From: Rhynchonema sp. JSB1_4
Taxonomy: Eukaryota; Nematoda; Chromadorea; Monhysterida; Xyalidae
Direction: 5' to 3'
Assembly (NCBI GenBank): GCA_030248065.1
Contig: JASAMV010004843.1
Coordinates: 1-64,000 of the forward strand
DNA: 64,000 nucleotides
In this document: positions 26,253-38,665 of the stretch, piece after piece
Position numbering within the stretch: position 1 is the first letter of the stretch
How the letters are laid out: every line of letters starts with the position of its first letter
Notes under the pieces: model-generated
The model's database searches: none
The model's input: only the letters and a program-made list of their open reading frames with translations
What the model was told of the DNA's origin: nothing
Program-made: the position numbers and the translations under genes

Positions 26253-29141
26253 GTGGTATTGTGAACCAATCCTCTCAAAGGTATCACCTGGTATATGCTA
26301 AACATCGGTAGCGAAGGCAGCTTAGAACAAAGCGCGGTTCCGGCAAGCTTGGAGCTGCTAAAACAGGTGCGCACAAGTGACGTGACATGGAATATACACG
26401 GAACTTGGGCTAAAGTTTCAAAACAAAGCAGTCTTGTTCCCTTGGTACGAAGACACTAGCCATGCAGCATGCACTAGATGTAGCGTTGGCAATGTACATA
26501 ATTAGTGCGATCTTGGCCCTGTGCGTATATCAACCATAGTTGGAAGCTGGTTGACGAGCCCTAAACCTCGCTTCAAAATGTGAAATCAAGACGCTTAGTA
26601 CCTTGGCCAGTCTCCCCAGGTACCAGGTCAGTTTCTGAAGGCTTTTAGCCGCAAAATGAGGAGCAAACAGTTCAGGTCCGAAACAGCTGGCATTTAGGTT
26701 GGCAGAGGAGGGAGGGATGGGGTTTACAAGTTGATGAAGTTAGCTGTTTAGGTGCGCTCGCTGCCCAAGACAGCCCACTGGAGCAGAACAAACCTAATTT
26801 GAATTCCTGGAGCCTGTCGCATGTCAGCATTGCTTTCTGGGTGGTCCACTGGAGCAATCAAACAAGCCCAAGTTGGTTATTGGGTGACCACTAAGCGCCT
26901 TCCTCTGCTTACAAACACTCGAAACGCCACACCCAAGTTCATATTGATATAAGTGCGGGCACGCAAAGCTAAACGATTGCGTATTTACAATTGCAATTGA
27001 ATTGAGTTTTTGAGGCCGATTGATTGAAGGACCAAGCATGCGGGTCACTTTCAAAAACCGTTCCTTCACCACATCTGAACGCGTGTTCAGTACAGCATTG
27101 CATCGAAAAGAATAAATCAAAAAAATTAAGGCAGCGAGCGCGTATGTATATGTCTACATACATATACATTCACAGCGTAAATTTTTTAAATTCAAAAGTT
27201 TTGCCTCAGCTATATAGCGTTGTGTTTGTACGAAAATGTGGTACAATGTTGTTTCAAAAAGTAAATAAGGAAGAAAACAAAAATGCAGACATGTGCACGC
27301 ATAAAAGGTGTCCGAAGTTTCAAAGGACGCTATACATTATCCTGTCTTTGGTTCAAACTAACCGATATTGAACCAAGCTGACGTGATTAATTGATAATTG
27401 TTTCTTACTAACTGATGGGTAAAGCTCAGATGTATGTAAATGCCCTTACGGCGTTGTTTTCGAAAACAGATGTTCTTGGGCCATTTTTTGGAGAGCCAAA
27501 AGATGTAAATTTATGGCCGAGCTGTGCAAAAAACTCGTAAAACTGCTCGCCAATAGTTTATGGTTGGTAAGTACAAAATTCTTCGAAAGAAGTCATAAAA
27601 CTCCACAATAATGACAATTATTATAAGCTGAGCGGGGAGAAAAACGGGCGGTCAGAAACATAACGATGGATCATTTCAAGAATAGAGAAACAATTAATCA
27701 ACTTTCACATAAAACGCCCCATAAATGTGGGGTGCGGATAGTTTCATAAGATCGGAGAAGGCAAAAGCAACGTGACCAAAGCATAAAACTCGAAACTTGA
27801 AACCAACTGAGCTTGCAGACCCGTTGAAGTGTGGGGTACGGTAGTTCTGTCAATTATCCATCACGCAAGTTAGCGCCCCGGAATGATGGATCAGAGTAGA
27901 CCATGGGTTCAAAGTTGAGTTTTGCCACTGCGTTTGTGAGCGTAAAGTTTTTGCGCAGAGCCATATGCTCCACAGAGCATCGTTGGGTTTTGGTTCGGAT
28001 TAAGCTGTTACAATCGCAAGATTTCGACTTTCCCAAAACAGAGCGATCAAAATTGTGTAAGTGCAACAGTAACAACCCAAGTAACAGCCCTCCCCATGGG
28101 TTAAATATTGAGTTAGCTATTGATACTATTTTCGTTCCCGTGACACGTCAAAGTTCACACAGTTGACATCGCTTCGCTGACTGGTTTCAGTTGGAACTCC
28201 AAAGTCAGGCCAAAACCGCGGAAGACCGAGATTATGCGCCTCTGACCCAAAACTGGGGCTGATGAGACGCTGGTTAATGGGAATAGCTGAGATTTGACCT
28301 GGCCTTGCACCAAAAGTTATGGCAGAATCCAATGCACGAGCCGAAACGGGAACTCCAGGAAATGCTCGAACAACATTCTCCAAAAAAAATAAGCCAGAAA
28401 GCGACATGAAAAATTGCAACTTTGCTTGGATGTGCTACACTAATCCGATGGTCAGTGAAGCGAGCACAAGTCAAACGTGACAATATACATAATCTAATAG
28501 ATCGTCGGTCGGTGCCATTGCCAGCGCTGAATCGGTCCCGTAAAGGACATGGGTACCAAATGTATGAATGAAGTGCAGTTCTTGTACTTTGACGCAAATA
28601 AACTATGAACCATTTAGTCGAACCTGAGAAATCACATTCATGGCAGCAAACGTGTGCGTTTTTTATGAGTTTTCTGAGATGCTCTTAGTGATGGGTTGTT
28701 GTGATAAAAGCACACATCACTTGGTTATGGACGAGAAAGTTGCAATTTCGGGAATTCGATGTTTATGAAACGAGCGGCAGTTGGGCAGCAGCAAAAGAGA
28801 TCAGTGACAGCGGCTACAAAAACACGTATAATACACGGAATGATTAAGAGCACAAGACCATAAAATTAAGAACTCAGTGCACAAAATACAGCACATAAAA
28901 TGAAGCAAATCAATCTAGGTGCAATTATTTTACGTATATGTATGATACTATCAGCCAGCAAATGATCGTACAACTTTCGATTCAATTCATGTTACAAGAA
29001 TACGCTCAATGGGTGAATTAAGTACCTTAGCTTACAGATCAGAGTGGATTAACCGCAGAGCGTCTGTACCACAGCAGATAATACCGATTCAGAAATGAAT
29101 TACACGTAAGTGGTATCAGTACCAAATGAGACGAGCAGCAC
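26253..29141. other. No recognisable gene
   Basis: I see no exon with a known domain. The stretch runs from the inverted repeat at 26.2 kb to the stop codon of the POLE4-like gene. It presumably contains the 3' UTR of that gene at its right end, but I found no clear AATAAA on the minus strand close to the stop. Confidence 0.45.
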
Positions 29142-30282
29142 CTAAACCTGCAACGGAGGCAGAGTGTCCTGCAATACATTGTCAACGAACGAGTCCGTAA
29201 TCGGTACAGTATCGGGGTCGAGCGACCCGGACAGCAGTGCCAGCGCATCAGCACTTTCTTCGGTCTCGTCAACAGTATTTGACACTTCCATCGGTTCTTC
29301 AGTGTCATCTAGTGTCTCTTCGGTGTCCCTGGCCTCTTCAGTGTTCTCTTCCTCTTCTTCCTCCTCTTCAGGCTGCGTATCGTCCCATCCAACCAGTGCG
29401 TCATCGAGAAACTCCAGCCAGGGCACCGACCGTAGACAGTCATCTTGCAAAATCAGGCAATACAACAGTGTGTATTTATATACGGAGTGCAAGTGCATTA
29501 CAAAACATTGGAAACGTAGTGGAATGGACAGAACGTCCAATTATCAAGTACAGTGTGTCTCTAGTAACATAGTGAATATTTTTGAATGATATTTTGGTCC
29601 TCAATGTGCTGTTGACCTTTCAGTTATTGAAATGCCCGCCCCTGATCATGTCACTACAAAGAGGGCAGACCGTAGCGAGGCAAATTCAAATCATGCTCGA
29701 ACGTACCGAAATCCTTGATTTGCAACGTCACCCGTCCGCCCTGCTGCGCTCGTACGTGACACTCGCGAGCCAGCACGCGCACAAAAGTTTCCTGGAATTT
29801 GAGAAACTGTCAGGATACGATCATGCGCCAACCACTACATGCAAATCTGGGTTTCTTCGTATACATGTTTACTTTCAAGCACAGCACCCCAAGTGCGACC
29901 GAAACCCAATTTTCACCTTCAGTCACCCTCGGACCAAACTGTCAAATGTTTGTGACAAGCACTAGACGGCTGGGATTGGGCAACAACGGCCCAGTCGCAA
30001 AAACATACGAACATACATTTAGCGAACTCGAAAACAAGTCATTGTTTCATGCAAGCTTATGGACGCAGGGGCGGTTGATCGGGGATCTGCGGTGTGCAAA
30101 GCAAACCTGTTCGTCAGCCCAGCATTGTAAATCCGTTCACGACACACTATGTTCCGAAACAACGTTTCCCTCCAACTCACACACGCCACAGTCAACGTGT
30201 AAACAGCATCAGTGCTCAGAAGTTTCACATCAGGATCGAATTTTGCGATTCGTTTGATCTTCGATACCGGTAGATGGGTCAT
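29142..30282 (-). CDS. POLE4: DNA polymerase epsilon subunit 4-like histone-fold protein with acidic tail
   Basis: Three exons on the minus strand: 30181-30282, 29707-29791 and 29142-29443 (phases 0 and 1), about 162 residues. Residues 3-85 form a histone fold of the NF-YC/POLE4/CHRAC type. It opens LPVSKIKRIAKFDPDVKLL, continues with an ETFVRVLA helix and an AQQGGRVTLQIKDFDDC segment, and ends PWLEFLDDAL. POLE4 pairs with POLE3 in the leading-strand polymerase holoenzyme and handles parental H3-H4. The start ATG immediately precedes the fold. After the fold comes a tail of about 75 residues with eight consecutive Glu (from EEEEEEEE on) and many Asp/Glu. Human POLE4 lacks such a tail, whereas its partner POLE3 has one. 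The exon 3 acceptor is AAG, not the usual CAG. A CHRAC-type relative is the alternative identity; the DPDV and AQQG motifs favour POLE4. Confidence 0.85.
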
Positions 30283-30332
30283 GGTGGACAGAAACTAGAT
30301 AGTGGGGGTGCGCTGTGACAAAGGATGCAAGG

Positions 30333-30685
30333 CAGTGGTGTGGTTGGGGGGAAGGGGGTTACCCCCTGGTATCCGGATTTTTTCACCAAGGGGTATACTA
30401 CCCTAAATTTTTTTCCGAAAATCGTGAAGATCGCACATTTTTATCTCCAAAATGCTCAATATCGTTTGCTGCCGCAAGCATAACCCCTAAAATGACCATT
30501 TTTGGGCCTCCAACAGCGATATTGCTCAATTTTCCTTAAAAAATTGACCTTTTTTGAACAACCCCCGAGATTTTTATTTCAGAGGGCAACCCCCTGGCAT
30601 CCGACATTTTTCATTTTGGGTATCCGGTATCCGAAAATTTTGGGTATCCGGTATCCTGACTTTTGATTTCCCAACGATACCACTG
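30333..30685. mobile_element. hAT-like MITE, family B copy 1
   Basis: A 353-bp non-coding element with ends CAGTGGTGTGGTTGGG and CCCAACGATACCACTG. The 8-bp direct duplication ATGCAAGG (30325-30332 and 30686-30693) is perfect. Subterminal arrays of GGTATCC are found at both ends, with an AAAATG-rich core. The 8-bp duplication and CAGTG termini are diagnostic of the hAT superfamily. It sits 51 bp upstream of the POLE4 start codon, so it may lie in that gene's promoter or 5' UTR. Confidence 0.9.
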
Positions 30686-30693
30686 ATGCAAGG

Positions 30694-31415
30694 AGCCAGC
30701 TTTGAATATTGGTGTCGAGTCGACTGCGATTAGTGCAAGCGCCTTTGCAACCTCGGACATTAATTCCAAAGCGCACAGATGCTTTTCAAAAATGCCTAGT
30801 GCTGCGAGGCTGCGAAAAGTGCGGCGTTCTTATTCATGCGCGCGTCTCTGACAATCTATGTTTTAATCATGCGGACCACGCGCACAAACACAGATGTACG
30901 GTAAGTGGCGTGATACCATCTTGAAGGAACATGAATGAAACCGCAGAGAGCACGACATTGGGACTTTTATTGTTGAGCAATAATTTCGATATTTCAAATA
31001 CTTTGCTGACAACATGATCAATCAGATCCAATGGAATAAAATCTAGCCCGATGAATTATCTGTCGATAGACTAAACACGAAAAGCTAACTCAGTACTTTG
31101 TACAAAATACGCCACACACCGAGGTAATAATTATTGCTATGCATACCGGACTTGTACATATGAGAAACTAAAGAAGTAGAACAGTAAGAACAACCGCTGA
31201 AAACTCATACATTTACAAAAAACACATGGACAATGGAAGCGGGAACACCAAAACGTGCCATTCATCACAGCAATTGACGGCAAAAAGAAAACGAATCTGC
31301 AACGTTTCAGGGTACAAATTTCCGTTCAGAGAAATATGACCAACCTGGCAACGAACCAGCCAAAACAAGCTGAGTGTTGGACAAAAATGCCTACTCACAA
31401 TATCGACAACAACAA
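30694..31415. other. Intergenic region, probable 3' UTR of DBT
   Basis: No coding exon recognised. On the minus strand an AATAAA-type signal (TTTATT on the plus strand near 30965-30971) lies about 445 bp beyond the DBT stop codon and is a plausible polyadenylation signal. An ATTAGTGC motif copy is at about 30730. Confidence 0.45.
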
Positions 31416-34400
31416 TCACTTTAGTTCAGCAATCATGAGCGCTGGCTGTTCCAGATATTTCTTCCACAGATTTGAGAACCGTGCCATTGTGGCACCATCA
31501 ATGAATCGGTGATCGGCGCACCACGACACGTTCACAATGTGCGATGGCACTATGGCACCTTCGTTGTTTACGCGTGGCAGTAACTGCACAAATATAAACA
31601 GGATATTAGTGCCGCGCATATAAACGCACAGTGCACATTTTTAGGCACACAGTTAATTCACAGCGAATTGAGGGACTTGGTTTTATGAGATGTTTCACGC
31701 CAGCATCGGAAAACGAGCTTCCTTGGAGCAAAGCTTGCAACCAGCTGTTCGTCTATAAGCACGTCTTATTCCTTCTTTCCGTATGACAGCCATGTTCTAA
31801 GAATTCAACGCTACCATTAATTAATTAATCATTTACAAGCACAAAAGTCACACAACCAACTTTAATTGATCCGAGAGCACCGATGGCAACTTGAGGCGGG
31901 AATATCACCGGATGTGCGTATGTGCCACCGATCTGAAAAAGTAAAAACATAAACTTTCACAGGAAAAAAGTGACAAGACTAAGACATTAAAGATCGTACC
32001 GCTCCAATATTTGACAGAGTGAAGGTTCCTCCTTCTAGATCCTCTTTGGTGAGTTTCTCGGATGCAGCAGCGACAGTCAATCGATTCAGCTCAGCAGCGA
32101 TTTGCCAGAGATTTCGTTGTTGACAATGTTTGATGTTGGGCACCACTAGACCGCCAGGACTATCGATTGCTAACGACAGATTATGGGATGCCTGAAGTGC
32201 AAGGAAAACTTTGCAGCTGTGAAACCGGGGCAACAACTGGACAACCTTGTATATCAGATTCTCCATTTTCTCATCCGCACTCGAGTTCAGAATTGGGTAT
32301 TCCAGAAGAGCGAGGGACGCGGCCTGAAGAAAAGAAATATTTCTCATAACAGCGTAAAAATGACAGTCAGAGAAGTGGTCAACCTTGATAAATAAAGGCA
32401 TGTATGACATCTTGATATTCCGACTTTGTGCCATTTCCTTGAGTTGCGTTCGGAGATCAACCAGTCGGTCAACACAAATCTGAATCACATCGGGACAAAG
32501 ATATTTCTTTGCTCGTATAACTTCACGAAAAAGATCCAAATGAAACAGTGGTGTCGTTGGGGGGGGGGGGAAGGGGGGGTTACCCCCCTAGTATCCGGTA
32601 TCCGGTATCTTGATTTTTTCACACAGGGGTATCCGGTATCCTGACTTTTTGTCCAGGGGTATCCTACCCTAAAATTTTTCTGAAAACCGTAAAAATCGCC
32701 CATTTTTACCTCCAAAATGCTCAAAATCGCTTGCTAGCGCAAGCATAACCCCAAAATGACCATTTTTTGCGCTTTCAACACCAATTTTGCTCGATATTCC
32801 TCTTAAAAAATTGACCTTTTTTGAACAACCCCCTGGGTATCCGAGATTTTTTATTTAGGGAGTAACCCCCCCTGGTATCCGAGATTTTTCATTTTGGGTA
32901 TCCGGTATCCGAAAATTTTGGATTTTGGGCATCCGGTATCCTGACTTTTTGATTTCCCAACGACACCACTGAAATGAAATCACACACCTACCTCATCATT
33001 ATACCCAAAATGTGGAATGTTATTGGCGACCGACATTGTCTTGATCATGGCACGTGTGTAGCCTCTGATTGGCACAACTCTGTCCTCTGCCAAAGCTGTT
33101 ACTGGCGGTGGCATGGCAGAAGCATAGGACGGAAGACTGGGGGTGGCTGGAATCGCGAAACAAAATAGCTTGCATACTCAAAACAGTACTTTAGCTATTG
33201 CGCTGCAAATAGCGAGCTGGCCATGGGGCGGGAATACAGGGCCGTCTTGATGATTCAGGCAAGCCGCAAGAGAAAGCGGTTTCCAGTTTCTCACTGGGCA
33301 GTGAGAACTCTTTTCTTTGCATTACAGTTTTGGTCCATTCTGATCAACTTTTTGAACTTCTTAACATCACAATCTATTTTATAATTTTTCTGTATGTTCT
33401 TCAATACAAACACCAATTAAGAAAACGTCAAAACGTGTGTTTTTCTTTTTCGACAAAGTTTAGCCTGATTTTTGAAGGCCGATGGTTTTAGGTGTTTGGC
33501 AGGACCTGTTCAATAAAATTGAAAGAACCAAAATATTTTGTTATGAACATTCTTGAAAAAACATGCAATTAATCGAAAAGTCGGCAGCTAACCTTGCGGC
33601 GCCGGTGGAATGTCACCAATGAATCTGAGAATGTCTTCCTTCAACACACGCCCGTCTTTGCCCGTTGCTGGTACGTCACTCAGTCGGACCTGTATGCAGA
33701 TACAGTGTTCATCTTTCAAGTCTTGTTCTAAAGCCTTCGAGACAGAAAAGTCACACATTGTTTTCCATTGCAATCCGTCTGACAGCGGGCGTGGCGAGCA
33801 CTTTGCCAAATCGGTCAGCGGCTGGGGCTGTTGGCGACGGTTGTGCTGATGTTTCAGGCTTTGCTGATGACGGCGTTTCGGCAGCTGGAGATTCTCAAAT
33901 AGAGAAACTGCACAGTTATCAGTTGATTTCTTTGAGTTTCTGTTCCCAATTTCATGATATATTCAGTCCAGTCTCATCCTCAGGCCAAACACGAGCAAAA
34001 GCATGCTGCCGTCCCCCGCACACAGATGCGCCAAACAAGGCCTGACCGAGTGTGTGGTGCACTGGCTGTATAATTGAACCAACAGGGCCTGCACAAACAC
34101 ACAAGCTTTACGTGACCAGTTGTGGTCATAAAGCTTCTCGGGTCACACTTATTCTTGAATAGACACTTCGCACTTGCACCACACACGATGCGGCTGTTGG
34201 TCGCACTGAATCAGAATTCATCTGGCCTGATTTTCAGGTTCAGCCTTCACCACTATGATAGTTGTATTTTTGACAAAACATTTTCTACTGGAAATAATCC
34301 ACCAGAACACCACAGTTCTGAAACATTCTGTTGGCTGCATGGTTTGTGTGTGATGGCGCCGCACAACATCGTTGCCCCGTCACTTTCCCCCTTCACAAGT

Positions 34401-36307
34401 CAGGAAAAAGTATCACCAATGTTTATAAAGTCATGGTGTGACCAATAGCAATGTGCTTACTTTGATGGAGAATGTCGCACTAGCGCGTGTTTGCGACTGA
34501 TTACAGAAGCCTGCAGTGTCCTGCCCGCAGTCACATATATGGCTTACCGAACTAATGACGGGTGCAAAGAGGAAAAGGCCCGCAAAGAGAAAACGCAAGG
34601 GGGCGCCAACCCCCCCCCCCCCCCCCCCCCCCCAAAAGGGAGGCCGGGCCCATAACGCTAGGGATGCGTCAGCACAAACAGACGTACATATACATACAAA
34701 GTGGAGTTTTGTGTTTATTGAGGTGTGCGTTACTGTACATCCATAACGAGCTGTTGCAGCACTCTAGCTTTGGCCATAAAATGTGGTGAAAGTGAGTGAC
34801 CACATGATGCCAGTTGATCATTAGTTTCCTCCCGCAACCTACTAAACGCAAGCAAAAATGTTTCACCACACTAACCCTGTGTGCCAGCAGCAGCGCCCTC
34901 GACCTGTATATCGAGCAGTGGCTTTCCGACGAGCGCAATGTCATCAACGGCGTAATGCAGTTTTGTGATCACACCAGAGTACCGACTGGTTATGGTGACC
35001 GACGCTTTGTCGCTTTGTACTTCGCACAGAGGGTCGAACTCGTTGATATGATCTCCGACGTGCACGTGCCTGCAAACACCAGCGAATGAATGTAGTAGAG
35101 GACAAACTTTCGGGTGACAGACGCAATTCGCATCGGCCGAGGAAACATCGACATCAAGAGAACATCGTTGTGAATATAAATGAATCTATCTCCGTCGCGG
35201 CATGTGTTCATAACTGGTCGAAATATATACGCAATGTGAATCGTGAATATTGAGAAAAAAGAAGTCCAATGAATTTTATGCTCGAACAAAAGTGTCATGT
35301 CAATTTTACCACGGTGGAAAAGCTGAGGGTGAACTAAATTTTGATTTCACTGTTGGTGTGGGTCACCAACGCAGAAAAACACACACACCCACACAGTTGG
35401 AAGTGCCACACACCCACGCTGCTGGAGTTACCACACACCCATATCCACGTCCGATCCCTAACTAGAAGCAGTGCGCATAGTGAAGTAACAATGTACAGAG
35501 TGTATGTAGTAATGTCGGGACCGTTTCGCCCTGCTTTCGCAGACAGACCGAGACGCCAGGGCTCGTCAGTGCGGACGCCTATAGCAAATTTGCCTCCAAA
35601 ATGCCTCAGCAGATCTCATTGCTAGGCTGTAACAAGGCAAGACTCTCCTGTTCGATTGCACACATTGTATTGGCCAATTGCAACCACAACAGAGTGTGAT
35701 GTCACGCAGTGTAGTTCCTGGGGGGGGGGAGGGGGGTCCCCTCCTCGGGTACGCTATCTCCCCCTCGGGTGGTACACTATCCCCCTATCTCCCCCTCCGG
35801 GTACACTATCTCCCCCAATTTTTGCCTAAAATGGCCATTTTTAGGCCTAAAATGAGCATTTTTAGGCCTAAAATGTGTGGTTTTCAGGTCAATGTTCTCA
35901 AAAGTCGCCAAAATACCCTTGTTATGAAGAATTTTTTCCAAAAAGGGGCAAAAATAGGTCAAATTTTCTCCCTCAAAAAGTGACTTTTTCCCGAATTTGG
36001 GTCTTCCCCCCTTCCGCCCCCTCGGGGGTACACTATCTCCCCCTCCGAAAAAACGGGGGGTCCGCTATCTCCCCCTCCGGACCAGGAACTACACTGATGT
36101 CACGTCACTTGCAAAAAGATTGACACCAAAAGACGAACATGATCGGGTTGTCAGTTTGTTCCATTACTGGAACAATCACCTTGAATTATCTGGGACAGTC
36201 ACCTTTGAATATAAACCACATCACCACTTACCATTCCTTCACTTGCACTTCAGCGATGCCTTCGCCGATGTCAGACAGTTTGAACGACACAATATTGCTG
36301 CACATCG
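31416..36307 (-). CDS. DBT: Branched-chain alpha-keto acid dehydrogenase E2 (dihydrolipoamide acyltransferase), 5' partial
   Basis: Ten exons on the minus strand: 36232-36307, 34876-35069, 33757-33884, 33593-33689, 32992-33146, 32384-32479, 32246-32323, 32000-32191, 31861-31932 and 31416-31583. All phases join, giving 417 residues plus a missing N-terminus. The product transfers the branched acyl group from E1 through lipoyl-lysine to CoA in the mitochondrial matrix. Visible in order: a lipoyl domain ([13 protein letters not shown], and [16 protein letters not shown] with the lipoylated Lys in DKA); a subunit-binding domain ([33 protein letters not shown]); an acyltransferase core ([32 protein letters not shown]); and the catalytic motif DHRFIDG near the end. 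The first exon, expected to carry the mitochondrial presequence, was not found. The ATG inside exon 36232-36307 would leave no presequence. Introns hold two hAT MITEs. Confidence 0.96.
32546..32971. mobile_element. hAT-like MITE, family B copy 2, inside a DBT intron
   Basis: A 426-bp element with ends CAGTGGTGTCGTTGGG and CCCAACGACACCACTG and a perfect 8-bp duplication AAATGAAA (32538-32545 and 32972-32979). It has the same GGTATCC subterminal arrays and core as the copy at 30333. Its right end lies only 20 bp from the end of the DBT exon 32992-33146, just inside the intron's 5' splice site. Confidence 0.92.
35707..36096. mobile_element. hAT-like MITE, family A copy 1, inside a DBT intron
   Basis: A 390-bp element bounded by CAGTGTAGTTCCTGG and CCAGGAACTACACTG with a perfect 8-bp duplication ATGTCACG (35699-35706 and 36097-36104). 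Subterminal arrays of GGTACACTATCTCCCCCT point inward from both ends. The core repeats GGCCTAAAATG. No coding capacity. It lies between the first two recognised DBT exons. Confidence 0.93.
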
Positions 36308-37136
36308 CTGAAATTTGTTGATTAAAGGCAAGCCAGACGCTGACGTCTCTGTCGCGAAATCTACAATATACCAGAGGCAGAGATTGAGCCTTTCACTGCT
36401 TCTCGACTTCCACAGGAAAATGGAAATGAAACCAAACATTTTCTGTACAAAATCTGAAGAATCAGCGGCCGGCAATTGACCAGCTACCAGCACAAAATGT
36501 TTTGTCATTATATCATAACTTTGACTGCCACAGAAAATGTTTTCTTCCATTTCCATTTTCCAGTATGTGCGCAGTCAGGTGAAATGGTTCAGCTTCTGGT
36601 ATGCTGTAGTTTTCGCGGCGGTGACGTCAGCGGCTGATTGCCTATGCCCAGACAACAATATTCGCATGTTAGATGTTATCTTCGTTACATGATAACAACA
36701 TTCAAACGACATCACATACAGCTACATAATTGCATAACTAACGTTTCGTGGTGTGTAGCAATCGTCGTTGCGCGCTGCAAATAAACTGGTTGGGATATAA
36801 TCGATGAGTTAATGAGATGGATCGCTGTAATCGATATCTGTGAATGTGAATCGATGACGTTGATCGACAACACGACGACACGCACGTTGACCGCAGCGCT
36901 CGTGACATCAACATTATTGGGAAATATTTTGGGCAAGTCGTTCGAAACTGGAATCACAATCTTAGATGATGATTTATGCGGAATTAGAAGTCCACATGCA
37001 AGATTTGCAGCAACGCATTGTGTTGTTTGTAGTGCCAAAACGATGTAATAAACAATAAACATTCAACTACGGTATCACAGAAACGTTGTTTTCAGAGATC
37101 CAGCCAGACTCCAAATAAAGCGAAACATCAGTGTTT
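36308..37136. other. Upstream region of DBT
   Basis: The DBT 5' exon and promoter should be here, but I could not identify the exon. Two opposed open frames (36712-37062 minus; 36812-37048 plus, the latter ending in TAATAAACAATAAA) have no recognisable domain. I leave both uncalled. Confidence 0.4.
36622..36629. promoter_or_regulatory. CRE-like palindrome upstream of DBT
   Basis: A perfect TGACGTCA octamer, the consensus CREB/ATF site, lies about 315 bp upstream of the first recognised DBT exon in a locally GC-rich patch. A single site of this length can occur by chance, so its promoter role is an inference from position. Confidence 0.3.
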
Positions 37137-37144
37137 GCCGTTGG

Positions 37145-38034
37145 CAGTGCTGTGGCCACTTTGGCGGGGCGGGTAGGGTACATAGGTGGAAAAAATCGGG
37201 GCGGGTAGGGGGGTAGTGTACCTGGGATTTTGGGGGGAGGGGAATCCGGTTTGGGGGGAGGGGGGAAGATTTATCGGGGCGGGTAGGGTACAACACAAGT
37301 TTTTTCGCGTGCTTGTTTTTATGTACTAAAAAGTACATATATCGCGCGCAGCGCGAGATTTTTTTTTGCACTTTTTAGGGTTTTCGGTCAAAATTTGGGC
37401 ATTTTAGACCGAAAAATGGGGCATTTTGGGTAAAAATTGGGGGGGGGTGGGGCACCCGGGGGGGGGGGGGAATGGGGTAGGGTACCAGAGCGGGGCGGGT
37501 AGGGGGGTAGCGTACCAGGCCGGGGCGGGTGGGTACCATTGGGGGCAGTGACTGCCCCCAATGGTACCCTACCCGCCCCGGCGGCAGTGTAGTTCCTGGT
37601 CCGGAGGGGGAACAGGCGGTACCCCCCTTTTTTCGGAGGGGGAACAGACGTACCCACCTGGGGGGAAGGGGGGGAGGGACCCGGAAGGGGGGGAGGACCC
37701 AAATTTAGAGAAAAGTCATTTTTTGAGGTCGAAAATTTGGCTCATTTTTGCCCCTTTTAGGAAAAAAATCTCAATAATAAGGGTATTTTGGCGATTTTTG
37801 ACGACATTGACCTAAAAATCACTCATTTTATGCCTAAAAATGCCTATTTTGGCCAAAATTTGCCTATTTTAGGTAAAAATTGGGGAGCAGAGTAGCAGAC
37901 GTACCCGGAGGGGGAACAGTGAGGCAGGCGTACCATGGAGGGGGAACAGACGTACCCGAGGGGGGACCCCCCCTCCCCCCCAGGAACTACACTGATTGGG
38001 GGGACCCCACCCGCCCCCCCCAGCCACAGCACTG
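37145..38034. mobile_element. hAT-like MITE, family C copy 1, interrupted by a family A element
   Basis: Ends are CAGTGCTGTGGC and GCCACAGCACTG. The flanking 8-mers GCCGTTGG (37137-37144) and GCCGTTTG (38035-38042) match at 7 of 8. Subterminal arrays carry GGTACCCTACCCGCCCC-type units. The core includes the CG palindrome CGCGCGCAGCGCG near 37341 and a GTACTTTTTAGTACA-like patch. A family A element (37546-37994) is inserted near its right end. Confidence 0.85.
37546..37994. mobile_element. hAT-like MITE, family A copy 2, with chimeric left end
   Basis: The 8-bp duplication ATTGGGGG flanks the element (37538-37545 and 37995-38002). The right end is a normal CCAGGAACTACACTG. The left end starts CAGTG, then runs through about 34 bp that are an inverted copy of the neighbouring family C sequence, and then restarts with a complete CAGTGTAGTTCCTGG terminus at 37585. 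The subterminal unit here is the ACAGACGTACC version. Confidence 0.8.
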
Positions 38035-38042
38035 GCCGTTTG

Positions 38043-38665
38043 TGCACATGACATGGCAGTGACCCGCACAATTTTTTTAGCACATAAACTTTTCCAGATG
38101 AATGGAGATGCAGCCAAGCTTTCATTGTGACCAGCGGTCACAATTTGGTCAGTGGGTGACTAAAAATATCAAAAAGTTCGAGCCAAGCGAAGATTTGCCG
38201 ACAGAGAGCAGACCAGAGTAGTGTCGTTCCTGGTCTCGCTGAAAAATCGAAAAATTCCCATACCCAGTCACCAGGCAAAGGCCTGGGTATGGGTAACTAC
38301 ACCACTGCTTCTTTTTTTTAAAACGTTGACTGAAAAGGTCAAGAATTAGGAAATGTTATTGCGCGAAGCGCAAAGAATTTGAAAATTTTGGTTCAAAAAT
38401 GGTACTTTCGGCCTACCTTTGGTACTACTCGGCCCGGCCCGATCCCCCCAAATCTCCGGCCTGGCATGATCGACCAAGTCCAAAATCGCGGCCCGGCCCG
38501 TTTCCGATCTCTGCACCAGCCCAATTTTCGGGAAATTTTCCATACATACCCCAAAAATCAAAACTTTCCCCTACCAGGGGGTTAACAAAAATTTCACACG
38601 CAGAGTGCGGTTTCTGAAAAATGACCCCAAAAATCTTCTAAAAGTCCAAAAATTGGTCTAAGAAG
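38043..38665. other. Non-coding; possible truncated MITE with hairpin
   Basis: No gene. A hairpin formed by CCCATACCCAG and CTGGGTATGGG (about 38258-38293) is followed by GTAACTACACCACTG, which looks like the right terminus of a hAT-type MITE. The left terminus is not convincingly present (AGTAGTGTCGTTCCTGG near 38217 is a candidate) and no 8-bp duplication was found. Confidence 0.35.

Noticed and set aside
29164..29589. Serine-rich 141-codon ORF on the plus strand
   Set aside because: It is the antisense of the Glu/Asp-rich POLE4 exon 3. The minus-strand reading joins in phase to two exons with a histone fold.
29582..29965. Plus-strand ORF preceded by a CTTTCAG-like acceptor
   Set aside because: The minus strand of the same interval encodes the second POLE4 exon with matching splice sites and phase; the plus frame has no known domain.
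36712..37062. Opposed ORFs upstream of DBT, one starting with a signal-peptide-like stretch
   Set aside because: Neither strand shows a known domain and they cannot both be real; the evidence is insufficient to choose.
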